Source: Stercorarius parasiticus (Eukaryota; Chordata; Aves; Charadriiformes; Stercorariidae). Taken from it: a stretch of 64,000 bases of DNA. Both the position numbers and the translations under genes were made by a program. Position 1 is the first letter of the stretch, and the number at the start of each line of letters is the position of its first letter. Under the pieces are notes generated by a model. The model was not told the origin of the DNA, ran no database searches, and saw nothing but the letters and a program-made list of their open reading frames with translations. The stretch is from NCBI GenBank assembly GCA_013396915.1, contig VWZL01002825.1:465327-529326 (forward strand), in the 5' to 3' direction. Below are positions 36,853 through 50,200 of the stretch, piece after piece.

Positions 36853-39800
36853 AAGGTGCAAGAGGGATTGGTTTGCCCAGCTTGCGGTTGGAGCTGCTCC
36901 ACCGAGGTGCACCTGCCTCTTCAGGGTCCCTCAAGAGCTGTTCCCATGCCAGAGCTGGAGGACCCTGCACCCCGACCACACACAGTCCTCGCTCCTCTGC
37001 GAGGATGCCAAGAGCGTGTGGTGGATGGGCAATGCACCAGCTGGCTGCCGAAACCAGATCTGGAGGAACAAAAGGGGATTTGGCTCAGAGTTACCAAAGA
37101 GTTGCATGGCCAGTGCTGGTCTGCTGGCGCTTCTTTGCTCCTTCTTAAGATGGAAAATCTCGGCCTTTTGCCTCACATGGTTCAATGAGGGAGGAGAAGC
37201 TGTAGGAAACAGGTTACAGTCTGACGAGGAAGAGGCACGCTGCAAACGGTGGAAACAGCAGAAATGAGGAGCACTGAGAAAATTTAGGAGATATTTAGTA
37301 GATTATTCAGGCTTTGGATTTGTTTTGCTTTTTAAATTGTTGTTAGATTGTTATCAACACAGCCTAAAACCAGGCTCTTGAGTCGCAATTATGCAGAAAC
37401 CAAAGCCGATGCTGCTAAATGTCGTTGTGCTCTTCAAATGCTCAGTAGGGGCCTGACTCAATGCTCATTGCTATGGCAAGGAATTAAGAAACATTGGATG
37501 ATAGTATTACACTTTCCTGGAAGGAACAAGGCTATAGAACAACAGGGAGCAAAGATATAACTGGAAAAAAAAAAAGCCCAATTATTTTTAACATGATAGA
37601 GTATCTGTTAACAAATTATTATTCTCTTATCTGTTTCAGTGCTGACTGCCTTCTAACAATGCCCTTTTTTAAGACTGCAGAGAAGATATGAATAAAAGCA
37701 ACGACAAGTGACTTGGTTATTTGCATTTCTTCTATTTACAGTGGCCAACATTACACTTCATGGGCTGTGCCACCTACCCACGTTCCAGACCTCCCTGATT
37801 CTCATCAACTTTGCAAGGAGATAAATTCTGGCAAGATTCATCCAGCTCAGGTTTACAGCCTCTTTCTACCTATGCTTCATTATAATACATTATACCGACC
37901 ACATAACAGCAAAGGAAACTGTGAAAGCAGGATCCAGGAAATAGTGTAACTAATACGTGAATAAAAGAGAAAGCAGATGGGGAGGATGCTCTTCTGTGAA
38001 CCATGGGAAGAAGCTTGCTCCAAGGCCAGTATTCCTCTTCCTCCTCTTTCTTGCTGACAATCCAAGCAAGTTGTGGCGTCTCAGAATAAATCAATCTAGA
38101 GTCATTTCTTTTTGGAGATGAGGTGAAGAGTTCTACTTTTGCAGAACAGACAGGGTCACTTCTTTTAAGTCAGAAAAGAAGCTACCACACTGTAAAATGA
38201 TAGCAACGTAAACAAACTCACTCTTTATGAAAAAGCCTCCTATCAGTTGTGAGAAAATTTTTCATGAGCTTTCTAAATTGCCTGATAATGCCTAGTAGAA
38301 AATTATCACCTTTTCATAAATTTCTAAGTGAAGATCCAATGAAACTGATAGGAAAATCAATGTCTCAGGTTTAAAAGAGCAAGACTATATAACGAAAGCA
38401 TAACAGTATTTCTGCCAGTCTAATCCACGTGAAATTATATGTGACTCTCCTGCAATATATTTATTGATAACCAGCACCAGATTATACACAGGCCTCATTA
38501 ACCACTCCTTTAGATGCCTTTCAGTACTATGCACAGTAACACACTACAAATAAAGTAGTATGAAACAACAGAAAGAGTTGAAGTCAAAGGATTGTGGTTT
38601 AAAACTCAATTCATGATGTAGGGATGAATTATTACTGTTACAATTATTTAACGTTTGTTAATTTAGTTCGTGATTTTCCCCGGTTGAACAATTCCAGCCT
38701 AGGATAGACTCAAGAAATTAAGAATTGCTTCTTCCAGTGGATGTCAAATATTCTGACTTTCTGCCCAAAAAGAATTCCAGGGAGTCGAGATGTACGTCAC
38801 AGCTCAGGAATGGCAATTATAGAGGTGGATCAAATACAACTTAGTAAAACAAGTTTTCAACTCACAGCATGGGATCAGCAAAATCAGACTTAGGAGCTGA
38901 CGAAACCATGGCAAATTTCAGAATTTCTGACAAAAATATGGAACAAATTCTAATGCATGAAAATACAAAAAAAGAAAAAAAAAAGCAGAGCTTTTATAAC
39001 TGGCTTTAGCAATTTTACTTTAACTAGGCTAGTTCAAATTTCTCCCCAGTACTATCCAACCACCCACTGCACTGGATTATGTCCCATTACTGGGCTGGAT
39101 ACCTTGCTCAGCAAATTGCTGGGCCTCAAACCAAAAAGGGGAAAAGTCATGAAAGGAATATGGGGTGGAAAGGCAAGTAAAGTGAGATCTAAATCTCTCA
39201 AGTGTTGAGTGGGAATGACCTTAATTTTATTCTTCAAGCGTGTTGTTTGAAAGCCTATGATAAGGAAAAAAACAGCCCAGATTTTTCAGCTTAGCTGATA
39301 ATAGCCAAACACCTGCTTCATTCACGTGGAAGGTAGCACTGGACAAGGTCTGAACACATCTGGTTTCATTCAGCCGTTCTGCAGGGTTTGACATCCTATA
39401 GGGCTTGACAGTCCATACAGTCCACCGAGTCTTCCAGATGGACAGGGCTGGTTTGTTTCTTTGGAATAGATTTTACCTGGCTTCGCTGATTGGTTTTGTA
39501 AAATTCAAATTAGAAACAGCTAGTCACGTCAGATACAATGACGTTAAGTTGAAAACTAGGTGAAATGTATTTATACATAAAGAATATGCATAGAAAAAAA
39601 TGAGTCCACAAAACCAGCTTTCCATATCTGGTTTTTAGTCAACTGAAACTGTCTTAAAGGATCAACTGCTTATATTAATCTTTTCTATCCACGAGAAATA
39701 CTTTGGAACTATAATGTGCTACAGGATGAATCTTGAGTTAGCAAAGCTATTAGGGGAAAATAAGAGTTATTTTTGTTTGATACTCCAAGGAAATTACAGA

Positions 39801-42800
39801 GAATGTTCCTCAGGGTTGAATCTGAAGTAAGAGAAAATCTACGGATAATTTAAGTTCTTGTGAGATACAAATCTTGGTGTAAATTTGACAAGCAGCATGC
39901 CTTTAGGCAAGCATGAGTCTGTCTATTTATCTGTCTGTCGTCTTGTTTCTCAAGACGGTCTTAGGAATTAAGGCGTTGTATGATAGTTTCTGGCTCATTT
40001 TGATCAGTCTTCATTATCCTTTTTCTGTCCCAAACCACAGCAAGAAATGAACCTGAATATTGGCAAGATACTCGATTCACTATTCTTTCCTTAAACCCAA
40101 GCAAAATATGCATATCCCTTTATTCACTATGATAGTCTTCTATACATTTAATATAGTTTTCTTTTCCTATTTGTAGAGCTACTCAAGGATATTGGTTCTT
40201 CCATTTAACCACAGGGGCCCTGGAACAATCTTTAATGCATTTAGGATGTGGTCATATTTTAGGATGTTTTAGAGTATAAAATCACACTTGAGGGCTATTT
40301 AAGTCCTTGAAAAAGTGCAATGGACACAGCTGTATGGCCTGCCAATCTCATAACTGTCCCTCCTGCTGGCCCTGGGAGACATCTGTGTTAGGGAAGGGGT
40401 AAGAGGATTAGTCTGCCTACTGTGAGTTCACCTGTTTACCTAGGCTATTATTTATTGAAGATCAAATTGACTGAAAATCATTCCCGACAGAGAGCTGGCA
40501 AGAGATGACATTATGAGGAGACCAGAGTTTGTGTTTTATAGGTTCAGTTATCTGTGATTTAGGGATCATTACGATCTCTTTAAAATTCTTAAAGCTGGCC
40601 AAAAAAACTAAAGGAAGGCTGTGCCTTACATTAAACAATTTAGAAAACAAATGGGAATAGAATAGAGACACTATTCTGTTGGGATAAACCTTTTCTTTAG
40701 TTCTACATCTATGAATTTCTTTAATGTTTTTGAGCTTGGTTTTGCCAGCTTGAGTGCATGAGGGGGAAGTGTTCTTTGTGATGGGCAAAATATTCCTACG
40801 AATACCTTCTCCACAGTTTCTAGATGGTAAGCGCTCTTAGTTTGCCCTTCAGCTGGAGGAGCAAGACCAATTTATAGTTGAGTGAAACTGACGTCTATTC
40901 CGTGCTCTGAGATCCTGGTGTATGAACTACTCATACGGAGAAAGGGAGACTCTCAGGTCTAAGGCTCTGACTTGAAACATCTCCATTTCCTGGACTTGAG
41001 ATTGAATGGTGACAATATCTTCATTATTCTGATTTCAGTTAATTATTTAGGCGGTTGCAAGTAAGACACTTTAAACTGCTTTTTCTTGTTTGTATGGATG
41101 TTTTACAACTATTTAGTAGTGAAAGGAAGAGATTTAATACTGTAAGAGAGGAAAGCATGCAGTTTTGAGCTCCATTTTCAACAATTTCAAAGGTGATGTG
41201 GGCAACAAATCTTTTTAGACCATGGTTTTCTGCTCTTGGAGGGCAACAGCTTTAGGAAAAAGCAGGAGTTTCATCAGAGAAAAGCAAAGCCTGTCACTTT
41301 TATGGAGCAGTTTGTTTTAGGCAAACCTGCCATCTAACAGGGGAGTCATCTGTGTTCCTCATATTTTTGCTTTGTTTTATTTTAGCAGAGCATTTCTTCC
41401 CTGCTGTTTATCCCCTCGGACAAATACAGGAAAAAGCCCACTTGCACCCCTCGACCTTTCTCCTCGACAACTGACAATTACCTTCCTCAGCCTAAAGGCA
41501 CTGCTTTTTTTGGGAGTGCCTTATTTAGAACACATGATCAGCATTCAGTGCTTTCCAGTAGCCTCCAAGCCCCACTGAGTATTTATTTACATTGTATAAA
41601 ATTAGAGGAAATGAAGGGGTATGTGTTTGAACTAAAAGCAACAACCTAATTCTGCTTGTTATAAACTCCCCTAATGGAAGGATTTCAGTCAATGTCAGCT
41701 TAGGGCATGGAGGGGAAAGAACACTACTCCCGGCACTTCCAGCATAATGGGGCATGATGCCTGACAATAAAACACATTTAACAACTTTCTAAACAAAAAT
41801 AATTTTGTGGATTTGAAGTGATTTTTACCATTCCATACTATGAATCCAGTTTGTGTTCCTGGCTTCCTGTCTTACCAAATGACATCCCACGGAAGTATCC
41901 TTTGGGGCTAAACAAAATGAAGAATTCCTTATTAAACAAATACATTTTAAAAAAAAAAAGATTATTTCTATGTTGGGGAAAGAGGGAATATTCCACTGCA
42001 AGTAAAACAGATGGGTGCCCATAAAAAGGACACTGACTAAAACATAATATATGTACAAATTACAGGTGATTCAATTCAATGAATGTGGTTTACATTGGTA
42101 CCTGCACTAATTCTCTGCCTTCCTGAATGAAGGAAGAACTCATCATGTCTTTCTGACTTCACTCCACATCTCGAAGGTAAATGCAAATGAAATAACCACA
42201 AAAGGGAGTTGATTAGATCCAGGTTTGTGTTGTGGAAAAGAATCAAAAAAATTCATTACAGCATAATACTGTAAAAAAGCTTTTTCTAGAGCTAATAATT
42301 ACAGACTCCAAGATGGATCATAGTAGGGAGTCTGGAAAGGAAAAACCATGGAAGAAATTCCAGACATCCATAGCAGCGTTAATGGTAATCTAGAACAGAT
42401 CCCCCATCCTGGTGCCAAAGTTATTTTAAAAAACATTTATAGCTCATTGTCATTGGTGCCAGCCCAAATTTGCCAGTGCCAAATTTAGCACCGGTGTCAG
42501 TGCTTTGCCATCATTGGTTTGGACATGCCTATCATCCACTTTTTAGAAATCCATAAGGAAGTGACTGTACTTCCTGGAGCTACTGAATGTTTTACCAAAA
42601 ACTTCTCAAATGTCTGTAGAATCGCTTACTAGAAAACCGTTCCTGTACTGTCCGGGTTAGTTCTCTTTGGTTTTATTCTTGGGATACGACAATTACCAAT
42701 TCCTCTTCAAAGCAACTCTGCTTTTAAGAATAAAGCGTAAACACAATCAGAAAAAGTTGTCCGGAACACTTGATCAATGTTAAAATTATTCCATTAAATT

Positions 42801-44195
42801 ATTCCACTTAGTGTAATGAACTTTTCTCTGGGCTGGAAGGAGAATGAGAGGGAAAAAGGAACACTGAATGCCGAAGAAAACATTGTCGTCTAGATTGTTG
42901 CCTTTGAACATGAGACTGCTGGTTTCCAATCAATATTTGTGAGTTTTTAATTATATGTAGAAAGGTTCAACAGGCACGACCAAGCAAGGCTGAAGCTATC
43001 TTCAGGTTTGTGTTCTGTGAGGTTGATTGTGGCCCACCTTCATCTTGCTGAAGATGAAGATGGTATTTTTTAAAGCACGTAGAAAGATCCCAGCATCACA
43101 GTAAGGAATTTCGGAACGAAGGTATTTCAGACTTGGCATGCTAGTCTTTCTGAGTAGATGTGTATGAGTCCAGACGTCAAAAAACACTGACGTTTCCATG
43201 GTATCTTCCATGTGTGCTGTCTGTAATAAACGATTATAACAACTAAATGTGTATAACTGCTTATAGCACTTAATATATATAGATTCAAACACACAAATGT
43301 AAGAAAATAACTGGGGAATTTGGATGCTCCCACTTGTAGATAACCAGCTGGAATTCCTTTCAAAACATCTATTTTTTCAGAAGCAGATGCTCAAAATTTT
43401 CTGAAAATCAGACTTAGTTAGCATCGTTTAAATACTTCTTCTGAGATCATGACTCTTCCCTCTTTCTTTGTTTAAACCAAAGAGGTTATGAAGACCTTCC
43501 TGCTGGAAGGCCAACCACTGAGCCTGCAGAAAAGAGTTCAAAATGTGATGGAAGGAGCAGGTGAAAATGCTAGAAACTAATATGAACTTACAGCAAAGCA
43601 GAAGAAAAGAAGTTGACTTGTCCAGAGGTAGATAAAGAAAGAGTCGTGCTTGACTTCCTGGCATTACTTGAGAGGAAAAAGAGAGAGAAGTAACAAACCA
43701 CAGATGATAAACAGGGACGGGGATTCTTAAAAGAACTTATTTATTTGTAAACCTTCTACGTAAGCAAAAAACGTATTCTGCTAATGACTGGGAATTTAAA
43801 CAGCTTTTTTTAAAAAAATAAAACAAATAAATATTCCTGTACACCTTTGAGACTCCTCTGCAATGATTTATGGCAAACATATCATCAACATAAACCACTA
43901 TTCAGTAGCTCAAGCAATAACTTGCATTCAAGGTCAAGTAAAATCTCAGTAAAAACAAACAATTTTTCAGCAGTCTTTCCAGAAGCAGAAACTGAAAACA
44001 ACAGATCATATGTTTAGAAAAAACATTGGAAAATTGTGAAAAAATGTCAACACAAATATTTGGCCTCCATAAGAAACCGTTCTCTGGCTTTTCCTAAAAC
44101 GACGCTTGCGAAACATGCCTTCTCCATGGGGATATTTTGTAGGGCTGCAGTTTTCTTGGGTCTGATTCAGAAACCCTCAGGAAGTGGCTGAAAAC

Positions 44196-44360
44196 TGTGT
44201 GGTGATGTAACTGTCAAATTGACACAGGAATGGTTCTGTTGATATTAGCCGGGCTAATCATTCCGCTAATTGGACAGCCATTCAAGCCACAATGCAAAGA
44301 CAGATCGGCTTTCACTTTAACTACTCACGCAAATGAGGTTTGACTCAAATGTAATACTTT
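44196..44360. promoter_or_regulatory. Candidate enhancer rich in homeodomain and TALE-type sites
   Basis: TGTCAAATTGACA at 44212-44224 is an inverted pair of TGTCAA, the core bound by MEIS/PKNOX/TGIF-type factors. It is followed within 60 bp by CTAATCATTCC, GCTAATTGGACAG and 'caatgcaaagacagatcgg'. The sequence is unique, with balanced composition, and lacks any simple repeat, which is the look of vertebrate conserved non-coding elements. Motif content alone cannot prove function. Confidence 0.3.
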
Positions 44361-47300
44361 ATATCAACACACTGGATGACTGTAAAAATAATACCACATG
44401 TGCTGGTGCCTCTTTTTAATAAGTGTCTTCCTCAATTTTCCCTGCTGTATGAGGCACTTTAACATACACATAATTAAGGTTATTTAAGGGATATCAATTG
44501 AAAAATGCACCCACAGGAGGCTAAACATGAATGATAGAGCTACCAGTAGAGCTCCCAGAAGTCAGTTGCCATAATTTCATGCAGCACTTCTACAATATGA
44601 TCTTCTCCACATTGCATCGGAGAAGGATAACCAGGCAATCTCTTGCTTTGCTCTTTCCGAAGTCATTTGCATCAATACAAAATGGATGTAAAATGCTACC
44701 TTTCTGGTTTGGTAGCAATTTATTTGGGAATCATATTGGATAAAAAAAGCAAAAGGCATAGGGAAAAGCAGAGCTGGACTCCCCTTGTGTAGCTTGTGGA
44801 TAAACAGGTAACACCTTTCTGCTCAGATCTGATGGGGAGAGTCTTTCAGAGCCCCAAGACAAAAGCGCATCCACAATATGACAGACAGAGCCTGGGGGAG
44901 GGTCTACTGCTGTGCAGTTTTGCATGTACCTTTTTATAGTCATCTTTGTGCTTGGCCAAACTTTCCCATGAGGTCTTCCTAAAAGGAGAGATGTTTCTGT
45001 AGTCAGCGTAGGAGATGACATATTAAAGCATTAGTTGAGTGACTAATCATCCTGGGGATGCTTCGAGCTCTGACGCCCATGCATTGCCCTGTGCTCGTGG
45101 GTGATTCAGAGCACGGATCACAGGAACTCCAGCATTAAAGCATGTTCACCGCTCCACGGACAGGACTAATGCAGGTCAGGACACGAACACCAGATGCACG
45201 ATATAATCATTATGCTCACTGAAAGGCAGCAATTTCATTGAAATTGATATTTTCCATGTTTCTACTTTAGAGCTTTAATCTCAGCAAGGGTTCTGTTTAC
45301 TGTGAAGCCTATAAATGGTTTTAGGGGATATTTGATAAAGAAGAAAATCAAACGTGTGCTTTCTCCAAGATCAAAAAGGACTTGTAAAAAGTTCTACAAA
45401 TCCAATGATAAAGAATTGCTCTCAGTGTACCAGTTAATATCACGACCGTAATAAAGGCAGCACAGAGCCATGCATTGAGCACTAGCAAAAGAGAACTGAG
45501 CCACTCCTTGCGGTACCACATTTGGGTCCCTTCACAACATACAAAACCAGCTTTTTTTTGCTGCTTTTATAATTCTGCCACTGCTTGCATCCATGTCCCC
45601 ACCAGCCTAATGCCATGCCGATAGTATCATAGTACCATGATGATGGCATGAAGCCATCCACCTCATGCTGGATGCCCATGATGGCTGAGGGAGCTGGTCA
45701 AGAAGGAAAAGGATCTTCTGATTTGTCAGACATGTCTTGATAAGGCAGAGGAAGTTTCCAAAAAATACCAATACTGTGAAAGAGAAGAGCAGTCCCCTTC
45801 TCCTACAAACACACACGTGCTGATGGAGATGCTGTGCAATACACTGGAGAGCTTGCTAATTCTTGATCTTCTCAAAGGCTCTTTATTGCCTTTAAAAATG
45901 TATGTTTAAAACCTATGACTTTTTTGAAAATATTTTTACATTTTCTTGCTTACAACTTTTCTACGTTTAAAATGCCTGGGTTTCAATGAGAGGTAAACCC
46001 ACAGCATTTTGCAGATAAACTATTGCTCTGGCACCTGTGTTTCTCTACCACTTTGTTTTTAGCTGTTTTCACTCTTTGGGCCCCGTTAGATCTTAGGCCA
46101 GGCGTTTCTTGGTTAGGGATAGATCATCGAGTTCAACATGAGAAAATGTCTCAAGATGGAGAAAAATCCTCCCCGATATGTACCTGTCTGACTGCACCTC
46201 CCTCTGCAGTCAAGTTCTCCACTTCTCTGGAAAGTTGTCATAAAAATCATTATGTGCCCCGAACAGATGTGACCTTAAAATGCAGCTTCATGGAGAAAAA
46301 AAGAGGTGGGGAATATAAAGTAGCCTGTGGTGAAAATAACAGCAGGAAAACATTATAAAATCTGAGCCATAGCTGGCTGGCTTCCTCTTGATTATTGCTT
46401 TCTCTTTCAAAGACCTGTCCTTGAGAGTCCAGATATTTGAGGGTGATTTCACGAAGGCAATTTTAACACGCTGTTGTTCTAATGAAACAAAGCTGCCGTA
46501 TAGACCTGTAATAACCTGGAGTTTGAAGAACATCCTTGGCCCATGATTTAAAGTCTCAAAGGCGTCAATGAAATATAATTCTTCATGATTTTCATTGTAG
46601 TGCTGACATAGGACCCTGAATGCTTGTGGAAGGGTTTTTTTGGTGGTTGATGTCAAAGGCTGTGCAAACTCCTAGCAAGAGCCGGTTCTTGCACTGGAGT
46701 GACCGTAGTCTAAATTGGAACCCAGCAGCGAGTTGTTCAGCGTCACACAGACCTGTGGAAAGGCTGGTCCCCGAGCTCGGACAGACCCGACCCAGCCCCA
46801 GCCCAGCTCCCAGTGCCACTCGGGTACAAGCACACCCAGTCCCCTGGCAGTCGGGAAACTGTCAGGACACGGAGTAAGATGGTTTTTTTGGAAAAGGGCT
46901 ACAAATACCACGTAATGGTTAAAATATAAAACATATGACTAGTGAGTTTAAATTGTAGATGGATTTGCAAATTGCAAGCCCCTCTTCTACATTCACAGGG
47001 CACGGGTCACTTCTGGTTCTAGCCACCAAGGAAAGCTTGAATTTCACCTAAACTGGGATGTTTGTATTCAAATGCATTAGGTTGGATTAGGCTCAGAAAT
47101 AATCTTTTGAATATGAGAGCAAATTCTGAAGTGTGTCTGGTAATATCTGGATGCAGACATGGTTGTGCTAAATTGGCGTATAGCTTAACTAAGGTGTTAG
47201 AAATTAAATGAGAAATCTGATGTGTCCGTTAGACTATGCAATGTTCAAGCTACACACAAATTGATCTCAATTTTTTTTAATAAGGTATAAGTTACAAGAT

Positions 47301-47486
47301 TTTTTGCAGTATATGTGATATTTGTGTCAATGTAATGGAGAAAAAGTCTTGGGCATTTTAAAGTCTTTTGAAGGAAATTGTATTCAGTTGATCAGGTAAT
47401 ATGCTATACACTGCAGGGGGAGCAAACACATTGTTTTTCTAAACAGTAGGACAGAAAAGAGAAGTGATGGTCTGAATTTTGGAATA
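44361..47486. other. Unique non-coding DNA, no gene seen
   Basis: Mixed unique sequence. Frames of up to 122 codons (46288-46656, minus) overlap others on the opposite strand and show nothing recognisable. Confidence 0.7.
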
Positions 47487-47605
47487 AATCATAGAACAGA
47501 ATCATAGAATCATTTAGGTTGGAAAAGACCTTTAAGATTATCGAGTTCATCAGAAGCTACAGTTTATCCCAGGCTGCCAAAAAAGGCTCCTCCCAGACAC
47601 TATTA
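47487..47605 (-). mobile_element. CR1 LINE 3' end, different subfamily
   Basis: The plus strand reads 'aatcatagaacagaatcatagaatcatttaggttgg', then 'aaaagacctttaagattatcgagttcat' and 'cccaggctgccaaaaaaggctcc'. The 'catttaggttggaaaagacc' block and the 'atcgagt' variant differ from the other two copies ('atggtt.gggttgga', 'atctagtt'), and match the older CR1 subfamily type in which the next words are normally 'ccaaccgt...gctgccaa'. The element lies on the minus strand and keeps only about 120 bp. The tail is broken by the insertion of 'acag' or by mutation. The inner limit near 47605 is uncertain because the similarity fades into unique sequence. Confidence 0.88.
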
Positions 47606-47831
47606 CAAGAAGGACTAAACTTCTGCCCAGGAGAAATGCAGATGCTGCCCTTTGCAAAACAAATGGCATTGTGTTGATGTCTCACTGATAATCCTTTCTT
47701 TACCTGGCAGCAGAGATGGGTACAGGCTGATGTACCAGGGCTTGGTCATGAGCTGCTACGTGGTTTCAGCAGGGACCTGGGGGAATTGTTGAGTTTTATG
47801 ATTTTAAATCATCGTCATGGTATTCAGGTTC

Positions 47832-47849
47832 TGTGTGTGTGTGTGTGTG
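47832..47849. repeat. (TG)9 microsatellite
   Basis: Nine uninterrupted TG dinucleotides lie at 47832-47849, bounded by 'ggttc' and 'cagggc'. It is the longest pure dinucleotide run of this type in the window and is likely to vary in length between individuals. Confidence 0.97.
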
Positions 47850-50160
47850 CAGGGCAGCCACAAGAAGCGTCTTTTCATTGTTATAAGCAGAACTAAATTC
47901 ATGTATGCACATTATAATGGCTCTTTCCCCACACTGGATCTGGGGCTGACTTGTGTAAGGAAGTCTGGCTTGCAAACGCACTGGGAGGAGAAGCCATTTT
48001 CTCCAGGATTTTTTGGTTTGAACTTTCCTCTTCAGCTCCTTGAGAAATTGAATGACAGAGAGCTGTGTACGAGGAGGGTTTGACACAGCTCTTCCACACC
48101 TATCACTGCAAAAAGTTTCCACTCCTACACAGATTTGACAATTCTTGTCTGTTGAGATATACAGATATTGCATTAAAACCTTTCCTCTTTTAACACCATT
48201 GTAGAAATCATTCCTGTTTGGTTGGTTGCCTTTTTCTTTTTCCCCCCTATTTCATCATCTCACAGTATTCTCAATAACACTACCAGTTCCATTATCAGAT
48301 TTCTCTGGTTCTGGTGATACTGGAATTAGAAATGAAATTCCTGTGCAAGGAGACAAAGCTGCTCCTGCAGCCAGAGCTTTTGGCGGTGCTTCAGCTGTAT
48401 TTTGCACCAATAGCACAACCCAGATTGAGACTGAAAGTAGCACTTTATATAGGAGCTCTGGATTGACGTGAATCTGCATGTGGATTCAGCAAACTTCAGG
48501 TTAAACTATTCATGCAATGGATTAATCAGGACCTGGCACTGCTCACAAACTGCTACATAACCAAAGTTGGCTAATGTGAGAGCTCCTGCTTATCTGATGC
48601 ATACTGATCACCAAGCAAAAGCTTCTGCAGGATCTCTTTCTTCCCTGAACCCCCCCGTCTGTCTGCTTAGCACTTTCCTGCAGGTTTCCTCGCTTCAGCA
48701 AAACTGTTCATTCCTGGTCCCAGGTGAATCCTTCCCAGTATTTAATGTGTAAGTGAGAGAGCCCCCTGACTTGTTTGGGGGTAATACAGCGCAGGAACAC
48801 AGGGCAAGGTTTGCAGCGCAGCGGGGCACTTCCCGGTATCAGGCGGGAGCAGAGGGGGTTGTGTTGTTGTACCACAATCGCTGGGGGAATATTGTTTTGT
48901 TTTTGGAAGAGATTGCTAAAACAGATGTTGAATGCGAGATGGCATTTTTAAGCCTGCAGCAGGCAAGAATTATCCTTCAGGATGAAAAGTGACCTCCAGT
49001 GAGCAATAGTGCCTTTAATCCAGAGCTTTGTGCATTGCTATCGGCTTCTGATCACTTTTAAAATCCCCTCTCTCCCACTCAGCCTCCCCTTTCCCCAGAA
49101 AACTCAGCTTCACAGACCTTGGTGCCTCCCTCCTGGGCTGACGGGGCTCCCTCGTGAGATGCTTCAAGGCGCTCTGTCACTGCCGGCTTCTCTCTGTGAC
49201 CTGCATAGATGCCAACCAGAAACTGTGAGTAACTTCGCAGTCACGAACAAAAACTAAATACCTACTAAAAAGAAACAACAAACTGATCCTCTCTCAGCCT
49301 TATATTCTGGTACTGAGCTCGCCAATCCCACATAGTAATTTTGCAAGTCATCTTCTCAAGGAAGGATAAATCCTCCTGCACACTTCCCTGAAAGACCTAA
49401 ACCTAGATAGCCATGGTCTATACCTCAGTCGGTGATTTCAGTGCATATTCTGTGCTTCAAATTGAATACCTAATTATCCAGACAGGCATTTTTGGAGGAT
49501 CTATATTCCATTAAATTTGGCAGGATCTGACTATCTCAGCTTTCTGGCTCAAATCTGACCACTGCGACTACAACAATGTGTTCATTCCTCTTCTCAGACC
49601 AGGTGACAAAGGGGAAGAGAGAGCTCAGATAAAAGGTTTGACCGTGATACTGCTGCAGCCAAGGATGTCTGAGCCTGACGAAAGGTCTAGAAACAGCACC
49701 ATGTCTGTACAGGTATTAAAATGCCCCCAGGATGTTCTCACTGTTAAATTATTGATCAAATTCTGGAGAATGGATTCCCCAGATTGCAGCTGAGGTCCAG
49801 GTAAGGCTTTCCTACGTGTTTTATGAGCTGGAGCTCACACTGAAAAGGCTCTTTGCTCCGGGGTGAGTTTCACTCTGTAAAAACACTTTTAAAAAGAGTG
49901 GACGTGTAGAAGTACTCGAAGCTGTCGCCCCAGACGAGTCCTGCAGAATCATGGTCTTCCCAAAGAGGGCACTGATGCTCTGCGCACGAAGCAGAGGGAA
50001 AAGCTGAGAAATACATCGGCGAGGCATAAATCTCTGAAGAGAAATCTGTCTTAGCACGTCTACCTCAGGAAAAGGGGAATTATTACACTTAATTAAAGTG
50101 TATTGACACCACATGTGGCCCCACCTCTCCCTTTTGGCTTTATTAATGATAGCAAAACTG

Positions 50161-50200
50161 CAGGCTTATAAAGGTGGTGGAGGGGGGGCGTCTGCATTTC
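50161..50200 (+). promoter_or_regulatory. TATAAA box beside a G-rich run
   Basis: TATAAAG at 50167-50173 is followed directly by a G-rich run, 50173-50190, made of GGTGGTGGA and seven G residues before 'cgtctg'. The layout is promoter-like on the plus strand, and the G-rich run could form a weak two-tier quadruplex. No transcript or exon is visible downstream, so a chance TATA word is more likely. Confidence 0.15.

Larger units (their letters stand above)
33961..44195. other. Long unique non-coding stretch, no gene seen
   Basis: About 10 kb with only the AT microsatellite (34895-34910), the purine tract (35876-35918), the 12-bp repeat (36829-36852) and an A-rich run near 38967-38984. The GC-richer part 36800-37260 is open in several frames. 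The 125-codon frame there starts at TTG and is not credible as a vertebrate gene. No CR1 or SINE is recognised. Confidence 0.7.

Noticed and set aside
36811..37188. 125-codon plus-strand frame with a Lys/Pro/Gly-rich start
   Set aside because: The start codon is TTG, the repeat is a 12-bp slippage product, and the stretch is open in several frames because it is GC-rich.
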